The notes under the pieces: model-generated
Seen by the model: only the letters and a program-made list of their open reading frames with translations
The model's database searches: none
What the model was told of the DNA's origin: nothing
Assembly (NCBI RefSeq): GCF_001583415.1
Contig: NZ_CP014475.1
Location: 1,054,001-1,118,000, forward strand
DNA: 64,000 bases
Source of the DNA: Mycolicibacterium phlei
Lineage (GTDB): Bacteria; Actinomycetota; Actinomycetes; Mycobacteriales; Mycobacteriaceae
Direction of reading: 5' to 3'
Shown here: in pieces, positions 9,301 to 17,969 of the stretch
How positions within the stretch are numbered: the stretch's first letter is position 1
Layout of the letters: each line of letters starts with the position of its first letter
Made by a program: the position numbers and the translations under genes

Positions 9301-12300
9301 GCAGCCGCTTGTCGCCGGTGGTGCGCCGGAGACCCTCAGTGCGATCAGCGATTTGTTCCGCGCCCTGCCTGAGAAGGTCGACCTGGCTCGCCCGAGTGAA
9401 CGCCACCCGTGGGGGTTCATTGATACCGGGAACCCGGAGTCGCTTGACCCAGCCGAGATCCACGCCGCAGCTGTCGAGTTCGACCAGGCCCTCGCTGAGC
9501 TCCTCGGCCTCGGTCTGGAACTTGAGGAGGTCGCGCATGCCGGAGATCCGCTGGAGGTGCACGTCTGGGCCGATCTCGCGACAACCCCGCGCTACCCGCT
9601 GACAGGGCTCGACGAGCTCAACAGCGAGTCCTGGAGGGCTGAACTCAAGGCCGTTAAGGAGCGTGCAAAGCAGCTCGCTGCGTCCACCCCGTCATGGCGC
9701 GAGACCGCGACGCCTGCAGCGATGGATATCGACGTGCCGGCGATCCATCAAGCGGCCCTGGACGCCGACAACTCGGGGTTCTTTGGTCGCAGGAAGCGCC
9801 GCCGTGCAGTCCTCGAAAAGCTGACTGACGTTCTGTCTGTCGACCCGAAGACGGTCAAACTGAAGTCGCTTTCAGCGCTAACCGACGAGCTGGTTCAGTC
9901 CCACGAGGCGGTGAGCGAGCTACGGGGTCGCGTCGCGAAGATCCCTTTGGACCTCATGCCCGACGCGTGGAATCCGCTGATCGCCGAGGATGCGGATAAC
10001 CTCGCCGGCAAGTTGGATGTCGTCGACTGGTTGATCTCCACCCTGTGCGAAGACCGCGACGACCCGTACATCGGTGTGCTGCGGCAGTACTACAGCACGA
10101 CATCGACCGGAACTCTCGCAGAGCCTCTGCGCCGGTTAGCGAAGGCGTGGGAGCGTCTCACCGGGGTGACGGGGTGGAGCGTTCCCGACAGGAGACATGG
10201 GCGCAGCCGGACGCGTTCCTCGCGCGGTGGTGGGAGACACGTGCCACGCGCCGACTGGAGTCTGCGGCGACGATCGAGCGGTGGGTCGACCTGCTGCGGC
10301 ACGTTCAACCCCTGCGCGGCGTCGGAATGGAGGGGGCCCGCTCCGACATCCTGGCAGGGAGGATCGCCGCCGAGGACGCGGCATTGGCGTTTGACCGTGG
10401 AACAGCCGTTGCCTCAATTGCAGAGCGGTTGGAGGCGAGCGCGCTCAGAGATTTCGACGTCGAGGCCCACAACAAGACGATCAAGCGGTTCGCGACCAGT
10501 ACGCGGGCCATTCGCGAGGAGTTGTGTCGCGCGATCCCGGCGAGGCTTCTTGAGCAGCGCCCCTTCGACGTGGATGCCGCGGGTGGTCAGATCGGCGCGC
10601 TTCGACGGCAACTCGAGCGCAAGCGTGGCGGTATGGGCGTCCGTGCGCTCATGGAGAACTTCGGTGATCTGATCACTCAGATCATGCCGTGCACGCTGAT
10701 GAGCCCCGACTCCGTGGCGCGGTTCTTCCCCGCGAAGCGGGACCTGTTCGACATCGTGGTGTTCGACGAGGCATCGCAGATCCGGGTAGCCGACGCTGTC
10801 GGGGCCATGGGCCGAGCGAAATCGGTTGTCGTGGTTGGTGACAGCAAGCAGATGCCGCCCACGAGCTTCGCTGAGGTCAGCGCGACCATCGACGATGACG
10901 AGGAATATAACCAGGACGTCGTGCCGGACGAGGAGTCCATTCTGTCGGAATGCGTCCAGGCTCGCGTCCCGCGGCAGTGGTTGTCGTGGCACTACCGGAG
11001 CCAGGACGAGGCCCTCATCACGTTCAGTAACTACCACTACTACGACGGACGGCTTGCCTCCTTCCCGGCGCCGCTGCCTGCATCCACTTCGGGATTCGCC
11101 GGCCACGGCATCTCGCTGGTGCGGGTCAACGGTCACTTCGAGCGCAGTGGGCGGGGGAAGACGCTGCGGACGAATCGTGTGGAAGCGGAACGGATCGTCG
11201 AAGACATCAAGCAGCGATTCTGGGAGTCACCCGACAAGGTCCCGTCCCTCGGGGTTATCACCTTCAACGCGCAACAGCGCGATCTCATCGAGAACCTGCT
11301 GCGGGATGCCGGTGACGACCGGATCGTCCAGGCGCTCGACGATCCGGACGGGCTCTTCGTCAAGAACCTCGAGAACGTCCAGGGCGACGAGCGTGACACC
11401 ATCCTGTTCTCGGTTGCGTTCAGCGCCAACAAGAAAGGCGTCGTGCCGCTCAACTTCGGCCCCTTGTCCAAGCCGGGAGGCGAGCGGCGGCTGAATGTGG
11501 CGATCACGCGCGCACGCCGTGAAGTCGTGCTGTATGCGAGCTTCGACCCGTCCGAGTTGCGGGCCGAGGAGACCACGCAGGTGGGCACCAAGCACCTGAA
11601 GGCGTACCTGGAGATGGCGGCGCGCGGTGTCGAGACCGTGACCGACGGTGGACGCCGCCAGCCGGTCATCGATCGTCATCGCGACGACATCGCGAACGCG
11701 CTGCGTGACGCCGGCTTGATCGTCCAGACGGATGTCGGATTGTCGGACTTCCGTGTCGATCTCGTGATTTCCGCGCCGGAGGAGCCGGATCAGCCACTGG
11801 TGGCGGTTCTGTTGGACGGTACGGACTGGTACGGGCGACGGACCGTCGCAGATCGCGACGGGCTGCCGGTCGATGTCCTGGACAACCTCATGAAATGGCC
11901 TGGCGTGGAGCGTGTGTGGCTACCCGAGTGGCTGCACCACCGAGAGGCGACGATCGATCGTCTCAAACAGGCGGTTGTGGACGCGAAGGACAAGCTGGAA
12001 CGGCAGGCGGCTGAGTCGGAAGAACCGCAGTCGACGCCGCCGCCCGTCCCGGAGTCGGAGCCGATAGTTGTCGACCCGCCTGCTGAAAGCCTGACGCTGC
12101 GCTCGGCTCCGACCACTGCGCCCGCGCGGGTAAAGAAGCAACACCCGATGATGCAGCCCTACCAGGAGTGGGTGCCACGGATCGAGGGCGATGTCTCCGT
12201 CCTCGACCAGCTGACATCCGGTTGGGCGAAGGAGCGAGTCCGACTGGTGATCAAGGCGATCCTGGACGCCGAAGCGCCCATCCACAAGGACAGGCTTGCG

Positions 12301-12708
12301 CGGCTGGTCGGTGGAGCGTTCCGCCTCAGCCGGGTGACCGAGGAACGGAAACGCGCGATCCAACGGGTGGTGCCGCCGGAGTACCGCCGTGAGGGCGATC
12401 GTGACTTCTACTGGCCGCTTGATGTGGACCCCATGACATGGCGAGTCGTTCGTACTCCGAGTAGTGGGGAGAGCAGGCCGCTTGACGAAGTCAGCCTGGT
12501 GGAGATCGGCAATGCGATGGCCATTGCCGCTGAACAGAGCGGAGGTATGCGGGTCGATGAGCTGAAGCGAGAGGCGCTCAACATGTTTGGGGGTAAGCGC
12601 ATGACGGCCGCCATCGGAGCGAGACTGGAAGCTGCCCTCCAACGTGCGGCCGCGGAGGGACGACTTCAGATGTCTTCCGCAGGCCTCGTAACGGCTGTCG
12701 GCAGGTAG
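6311..12708 (+). pseudogene. HEPN-DUF4011-SF1 helicase-MTES_1575 nuclease-DUF3320 protein, broken by one frameshift
   Basis: A giant defence-type protein of about 2130 aa if the frame is restored. The GTG start at 6311 has AGGGGAGG seven bases upstream. Order: a Swt1-type HEPN domain (about residues 1-120, with the RNase motif RNRWAH at 100-105), a middle region, DUF4011 (LLDLSLRNKLINY), and SF1 helicase motif I (GPPGTGKSQT, about residue 866). The frame then moves. The second part (open from 10045) carries helicase motif II (FDEASQ), GDSKQMPPTS, motif VI (NVAITRARRE), a Vsr-like MTES_1575 nuclease-type domain (VLLDGTDWYGRR) and C-terminal DUF3320. The first half runs on out of frame to a stop at 10672. 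All domains are otherwise intact, so the break is either recent or a sequence error. Proteins of this architecture are common in defence islands; target unknown. Confidence 0.85.
10187..10194 (+). other. Frameshift site in the HEPN-DUF4011 gene
   Basis: Up to about 10187 the protein reads naturally in the first frame (GVTGWSVPD). After about 10192 it continues naturally in the frame one base earlier (ETWAQPDAFLARWWE). This fits loss of one base within GACAGGAGA. The site is not a long homopolymer and no classic slippery heptamer is seen, so programmed frameshifting is unlikely. Confidence 0.7.
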
Positions 12709-12786
12709 CTCCGTTAACTAAGCCTCCAGGCCGAGCCATTCGATTCGAAAATTCGCTGTCCGCAGAATGATCGGGGGTCTACGACC

Positions 12787-13041
12787 ATGAACGCTGAACA
12801 GTTTAAGGAGCTGATCGGGTGCTTGAATGACATTGCATCCCGCCTTGAGGATCTTGAATTAACTGTCTCCAGTAACGACCGCGGGATCTGCACCATCGAT
12901 GACGTGGTGTCCCGGTTGGACGACATCAAGTCTGAGCTTTCTGACATGAACCACAAGCAGGGTGATTACTGTGCGTACGACCTTGAAGACGTTGTGAAAG
13001 CCCTGTGGGACGTTGAGAAGGCGGTGAGCAGTCGCCGGTAG
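12787..13041 (+). CDS. Small acidic helical protein, function unknown
   Basis: 84-aa predicted cytoplasmic protein, strongly acidic and helical, with heptad-like stretches (LNDIASRLEDLELTV and VVSRLDDIKSELSDM) that suggest a short coiled coil. No catalytic motif is visible. The ATG at 12787 lies about ten bases after GGGGG. It sits between the HEPN-DUF4011 gene and set A, on the same strand, in DNA that is less GC-rich than its neighbours. A helper or antitoxin-like partner of either neighbour is possible, but this is a guess from position only. Confidence 0.55.
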   Translation: MNAEQFKELIGCLNDIASRLEDLELTVSSNDRGICTIDDVVSRLDDIKSELSDMNHKQGDYCAYDLEDVVKALWDVEKAVSSRR

Positions 13042-13057
13042 CGCCTTAGAGAAGTTC

Positions 13058-13249
13058 TTGCTTTATGGCAAGGCGCGCCCAAGGTGGGCGAGTGGGATTT
13101 CCGAGCTAATAGCTGAAGTTTCACTCACGCAAGATCGGCAAGTTGCGTCGGAGTTTGCAGCACACTGCCTCAAATTGTCGGCGACGGATGATAGACAACA
13201 CACAATAGGGGAGGGCATGCTGCGGGCACGCCTTGCCGAAGAGGTGTAA
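13058..13249 (+). CDS. Possible small protein upstream of the GHKL-helicase gene
   Basis: A 63-aa open frame starting at a TTG and ending with TAA at 13247-13249, one base before the ribosome-binding site of the next gene. The product would be partly helical (SELIAEVSLTQDRQVASEFAAHCLKL) with no recognised motif. The TTG start and lack of a clear ribosome-binding site make it doubtful. The placement of its stop directly before GGAGGGG is the main argument for a real coupled leader gene. It could equally be an untranslated leader of the set A operon. Confidence 0.3.
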   Translation: MLYGKARPRWASGISELIAEVSLTQDRQVASEFAAHCLKLSATDDRQHTIGEGMLRARLAEEV

Positions 13250-13262
13250 CGGAGGGGTGGCC

Positions 13263-16200
13263 GTGGTTGCCAGGGGTTGGACCGATCCTGATCCAGCATT
13301 GCTGGGACTCGTTGATGACTTTCGCGATCGATGTGTCCGCGTCTACCGCGAGGATCCGAACCGGGTTGAAGAGGACGCTGGCAAGGAACGCGGGATCGCG
13401 GAGGGCGGCTACGGCCGCAAACAGATTCAGGAGCTCGTGCAGAACGCCGCGGATGCGCTCCAGGGGGCTCCAGGGCGGATCCAGGTCGAGCTGACCGAAG
13501 ATGCGCTTTACGTGGCGAACGAGGGCCGCCCGTTTGTGGATACGGGTGTTAAGGCACTGCTGTACACCCATCTGTCCAACAAGACCGGAAACGAGATCGG
13601 TCGATTCGGGCTCGGGTTCAAATCTATCAGCGGAATCTCGGACAACCCGCAGATCTTCAGTCGCTCGGTGTCGTTCGAGTTCAGCCGGTCGCAGTCCGCG
13701 GAGTTCCTGTCAATTGAGCTGGACCGCCACTACCAACCGTCCGACGTGCCAGCGCTTCGTCTTGCCTGGACGCTCGACCCCACAGTGGAGTTTCGGTCGG
13801 ACCCGATCCTCGCGGAGCTGTCCAGTTGGGCGACCACGGTCGTCAAGGTCCCTCTCAAGAAGGGAGCTGCGGCGCAGCTGTCGGAGGAGATCAAAGACTT
13901 CGACGAGTCGTTCAACCTCTTCGCCCCACACGTGCGGGTGCTGGACCTCGTCGACCGAGTCGGTGAAGTGTCACGGAGGTTCGCCGCTGCCAAGAGGGGC
14001 AACCGCGTCACGCTGACCACCCAGGACGGGGAGCGGGAATGGCTCGTCGTGTCAGCGGAGCACAAGCCGTCGCCGCAGGCGCTGGAATCGGCCGGCCATG
14101 CGGCACGTCGAGACACTGTCACCGTCAGCTGGGCACTACCCTTGAGTGGCGCCGTCGGTGTCGGCCAGTTGTCCGCATACTTCCCGGTCAAGTCCGACAC
14201 CACACTGAGCGGGCGGATCAACGCGCCGTGGAAGCTGTCGGACGACCGGATCAACGTGATCGAGTGCCTGTTCAATTTGGAGATCCTCGAAGACGTCGTA
14301 CCGAAGCTCGTTGTCGCGGCTCGCAAGGACCTGATCGCCGACGGTGCATACGGTCGATACATCGACGTCCTGCCCGCCCGTGGGAAGGAGGCTCGGAGCT
14401 GGGCGGACAAGGTACTCAACGAACCGGTCTTCCGTGAGCTCAGGGAGTCGCGGTGTCTGCCAGACCTCGACGGTCATCTGCGTGCGCCCTCTGCCCTCCA
14501 GCGTATTCCGGACGACGTCATGGAGTACGCCAAGATCTGGCTGGAAGTCACGGGCAACCGCAGCGTCTGGGTGCATCCGGACTGCACCACCACCACCGAA
14601 CGGCGGTCCAAGGTCGACCGGCTGCTGCAGGAGGGGGAACGCCCCAGATCGCCGGGACGAGTGCTCCACTGGCTGCAGTCGGTGGTGGCCGAACCAGGAC
14701 CGGACCAGTCGGCCGCTGCCATTGAATTGGCCGCGAACCTGATTCGCAAGGGTGGAAACACCGAGAAGGACGTTCGCGACGCCCGGATCGTTCTGCTCGA
14801 GAACGGAACGCTGACACAACCCGTCCGCGGCCGGTGCTTCATCCGGTCCAACTCCAGCCAGCACGGAACCTCGTTCGTCGATCCGAGGGTGAGTTCCCGG
14901 GGAACCACTGCCGCCGCCCTCGAGGCGCTCGGAGTCACCGCCTTCGAAGACGGCGGCGAGATGCTGGAACTGCTCACGGAGCTCAGGCGTACAGGCAAGG
15001 TCGATTGGGACGAGCTTTGGATCGCGATGCGCGGCTCTGGTGTCGAGCGGGTCCACCAGGCCTTCGAGAGCATCCTGGAGGGACACGCGGCCAGAATCAT
15101 TCGCGTGCGAAACGGACTCGGCCGGTGGGTCCTTCCAGAGGGTCTGTACCTCGCAGGCGACTGCCTGAAGCAGATCAAGGATGACGGCGAGTTCCTCGTC
15201 GACGGAGACTATCACGCCGGCGACCGGGAGGTATTGGCCATGCTGGGCGTGCGCTCCCGTCCGTCGCGATCGGGGGGAGCGAAAGAACGCTGGGTGACGC
15301 AGTACGCGAACGAGGTACGCGGACGCATCGGCGACGCTCTCGGGCTCGGCGTCCAAGCGCGCCAGTCCCTGCGCATCGATGGACTCGACGACGTCCTCGG
15401 GCCGATCGGCTGCCTCTCTGCGTTGAGCGTTACCAACAGGACCGCCCTCACCCTCGCACTGCTGAAAGAGGTGAAGGTTCCGCGCGTCCTGGTGAGCCAC
15501 CCCAACGTCCCGAAAACCGCGCGCTATGTTGCTCCCGAGCTGTGGTGGGCGAGAAAAGAAGGGCTGCTGCCGACCACGCTTGGACCGATGCCGCCTACTG
15601 ACGCGTTTGTGCCGGAGGTCGAGGGGGTGCCTGAGGGTCTCCTGCCGTGCGTGTCTGAGGTGGTCCTCAGTCGCGATACCCAGGACGTCTTGAAACTGAA
15701 GACTCGCATCAGCGAGCTCGACGTCGACGGCTTCCGCAGACTCGTGGACATCCACGTGGCACGCAATGACATGGAACGCGTCGGTCAGAGCTACGCCTGG
15801 TGGTGCTGGACGCATCGTGAGGAGGAGCCACCTCAGAAACTCTGGGTCCGCCGGAACGGCCAGTGGTACGAGGAAGATCGCACGAATGTCGCTGTGGTGC
15901 ACGGCATGCAGGCGTTCGAGGAACTGGACCAGTTCGGAATCCCCTGTGTCGTCGTGGATTCACTCGACGACGTACACACGCTCAGCGAGTTCTGGGAGTG
16001 CCTGGAGGGCCGTGATCTACCGGTCACCTACTCCTACGAGACCAGTGCCGACCCGGTTCTGGTCATCGACGCCTTCCCGGTGTTGGATGCGATCGAGGTC
16101 GACAACGAGCTCGACGGCCTGGTGCTGCAGAAATGTCTCTCGCTCAGTAAGGTCGCCGCGATCCCGGGTCAACCGGAGGTTCGCGTCACCTGTGCTTCCG

Positions 16201-17969
16201 GTCGTGAGGCGAACAGGATTCTGGTCACCGGCACCACCGATCACCAGATCCTGAAGCAGGTTCTGGGGCAGTTGCTGTACGACGACTCCGATCGACATGT
16301 GGACGCGCTGCTCAAGGACATGGAGCGGCGCAGAAACTCTCAGCAGGTTCGTGCGATCCGTCGTGCCTCTTCGGATCCGGAGCGTCTGCTCATGCTTGTC
16401 GGAGAGGAGCGTCTGAGGCCGCTCGTCCCCAAGGATGCACTCAGTTACCTCGCCAACGAGGGCGGCACCGAGCCGCGAGGGCTCGCCCTGGCTGAGCTCT
16501 GCGTGAGCATGCTCGGAGTTCGCGCGCTGGAACGCGCCTGCAAGGTTGACCCGGCGGGTCTACCCGTTCCGCCGCCCTCGACGTGGTCGGGCTCGTTCAC
16601 CGCTCGGAAGTGGGTGGCCAACTTCGGCTTCGGGGAGGAATGGGCGGGTCGGCCGGCCAGGACGCGGAACAAACCCACCGAGTATGTCGAGGGCCCGACA
16701 CGGCTCGAGGCGCTGCACGATTACCAACATGTGGTTTCGCAACGCCTTCGGAATCTGCTGACAGGGCACGGGCCCCGCCGCGGTTACATCTCACTGCCGA
16801 CCGGTGCCGGCAAGACACGTGTGGCGGTCCAGACGATCATCGAGACCATCAGCGACGGAAGCCTCGACGCCCTCAGTCCCAGCGGCACCTTCTCCGGCCC
16901 GATCCTGTGGCTAGCGGATGGAGAGGAACTGTGCGAGCAGGCCATCGATGCGTGGTCCTACCTGTGGCGTGCCGTCGGACGTCAGGACACCCAGCTGGTT
17001 CTCAGCCGCTTTTGGGCGTCCTACGAGATGGAAGAAGAGGTCGGGGGTGTCCAAGTGGTCGTGGCGACTTGGCAGAAGGTCAAGTCTCGGGCTGTCGATA
17101 ACCCCGCATACGCGTGGCTGGCGGAGGCGCCGATCGTCATCATCGATGAGGCTCACGGTGCCTACACGCCCTCCTACACGACGATTCTCGAGTGGTTGGG
17201 GCGGTCGGCGAGGGAGAGGGACAAGCCGCTGATCGGGCTGACCGCGACACCCTTCCGAGGCCGGCGAGACAGCACGCAGACGGAACTGCTGCTGCGCCGA
17301 TTCGGTGACAACTGCCTGGACGAAGGGGTTTTCGGTGACGAGCTTCCGCAGGTGCGCCTTCAACGCGACCGCGTGCTGGCTCGTGCCCATCTCGAGATCC
17401 TCGACGGTGTCTCCATTGACCTGACCGATCAGGAGGTCGAGGAGTTCAAGAGGCTGGGCTGGCTCTCCCGAAGTGCCGAGATCCGGCTCGGGCGAAACGA
17501 GGACCGAACGCGCACAATCGTCGAATCGATAATGAGCAAGCCCGCTCACTGGCAGATCGTCGTGTTCGCCACATCGGTGGAGAACGCCCAGACGCTGGCC
17601 ACTCTGCTCACCTTGCGCGGACGTCCCGCAGCATCGATTGATCAGGACACCAGCCCGGAGGACCGTCGCGTCGCCATCGAGAGGTTCAAGGCGGGCGACC
17701 TGAAGGTGCTGACCAATTACGCGGTGTTGTCTCAGGGATTCGACGCCCCGAAGACGGACGCGGTCTACATCACGCGCCCGACCAGCAGTGAGGTCAGGTA
17801 TCTGCAGATGGTCGGACGAGGCCTCCGCGGGCCGAAGAACGGTGGCACGGAGGAGGTTCTCATCGTGAACCTGCTCGACAACATCGTTGAGTTCGGCGAC
17901 AGCATCGTCTATCAGAGCGTCAAGGAGCTCACTGAGGTGGAACACCGCGAGGAGTCCGTCAGTGTCTGA
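13263..17969 (+). CDS. GHKL (sacsin/HSP90-like) ATPase fused to DEAH-box SF2 helicase, set A
   Basis: 1568-aa predicted cytoplasmic protein. The N-terminal GHKL ATPase has the N-box (QELVQNAADA, residues 56-65), the G1 region (ANEGRPF, 85-91) and the G2 lid (GRFGLGFKS, 113-121). After a long uncharacterised middle comes an SF2 helicase with motif I (PTGAGKT, 1179-1185), DEAH at 1295-1298, GLTATPF, and motif VI (QMVGRGLRGP, about 1515). Such fusions are annotated as sacsin N-terminal ATP-binding-like/DEAD helicases in defence islands. GTG at 13263 is preferred since GGAGGGG sits six bases upstream; GTG at 13257 is too close to it. It overlaps the next gene by 8 nt. First gene of the set A operon and clearly homologous to the gene at 56713-61389. 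Likely an ATP-driven sensor/motor for foreign DNA; inferred. Confidence 0.85.
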   Translation: MVARGWTDPDPALLGLVDDFRDRCVRVYREDPNRVEEDAGKERGIAEGGYGRKQIQELVQNAADALQGAPGRIQVELTEDALYVANEGRPFVDTGVKALLYTHLSNKTGNEIGRFGLGFKSISGISDNPQIFSRSVSFEFSRSQSAEFLSIELDRHYQPSDVPALRLAWTLDPTVEFRSDPILAELSSWATTVVKVPLKKGAAAQLSEEIKDFDESFNLFAPHVRVLDLVDRVGEVSRRFAAAKRGNRVTLTTQDGEREWLVVSAEHKPSPQALESAGHAARRDTVTVSWALPLSGAVGVGQLSAYFPVKSDTTLSGRINAPWKLSDDRINVIECLFNLEILEDVVPKLVVAARKDLIADGAYGRYIDVLPARGKEARSWADKVLNEPVFRELRESRCLPDLDGHLRAPSALQRIPDDVMEYAKIWLEVTGNRSVWVHPDCTTTTERRSKVDRLLQEGERPRSPGRVLHWLQSVVAEPGPDQSAAAIELAANLIRKGGNTEKDVRDARIVLLENGTLTQPVRGRCFIRSNSSQHGTSFVDPRVSSRGTTAAALEALGVTAFEDGGEMLELLTELRRTGKVDWDELWIAMRGSGVERVHQAFESILEGHAARIIRVRNGLGRWVLPEGLYLAGDCLKQIKDDGEFLVDGDYHAGDREVLAMLGVRSRPSRSGGAKERWVTQYANEVRGRIGDALGLGVQARQSLRIDGLDDVLGPIGCLSALSVTNRTALTLALLKEVKVPRVLVSHPNVPKTARYVAPELWWARKEGLLPTTLGPMPPTDAFVPEVEGVPEGLLPCVSEVVLSRDTQDVLKLKTRISELDVDGFRRLVDIHVARNDMERVGQSYAWWCWTHREEEPPQKLWVRRNGQWYEEDRTNVAVVHGMQAFEELDQFGIPCVVVDSLDDVHTLSEFWECLEGRDLPVTYSYETSADPVLVIDAFPVLDAIEVDNELDGLVLQKCLSLSKVAAIPGQPEVRVTCASGREANRILVTGTTDHQILKQVLGQLLYDDSDRHVDALLKDMERRRNSQQVRAIRRASSDPERLLMLVGEERLRPLVPKDALSYLANEGGTEPRGLALAELCVSMLGVRALERACKVDPAGLPVPPPSTWSGSFTARKWVANFGFGEEWAGRPARTRNKPTEYVEGPTRLEALHDYQHVVSQRLRNLLTGHGPRRGYISLPTGAGKTRVAVQTIIETISDGSLDALSPSGTFSGPILWLADGEELCEQAIDAWSYLWRAVGRQDTQLVLSRFWASYEMEEEVGGVQVVVATWQKVKSRAVDNPAYAWLAEAPIVIIDEAHGAYTPSYTTILEWLGRSARERDKPLIGLTATPFRGRRDSTQTELLLRRFGDNCLDEGVFGDELPQVRLQRDRVLARAHLEILDGVSIDLTDQEVEEFKRLGWLSRSAEIRLGRNEDRTRTIVESIMSKPAHWQIVVFATSVENAQTLATLLTLRGRPAASIDQDTSPEDRRVAIERFKAGDLKVLTNYAVLSQGFDAPKTDAVYITRPTSSEVRYLQMVGRGLRGPKNGGTEEVLIVNLLDNIVEFGDSIVYQSVKELTEVEHREESVSV

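Noticed and set aside
10150..10230. Programmed -1 frameshifting in the HEPN-DUF4011 gene
   Set aside because: No X-XXY-YYZ slippery heptamer at the transition; a one-base loss or sequence error is simpler.
14136..15902. 588-codon minus-strand open frame inside the GHKL-helicase gene
   Set aside because: Low-complexity shadow of the coding strand with no domain or ribosome-binding site; the plus-strand protein is homologous to set B over the same region.
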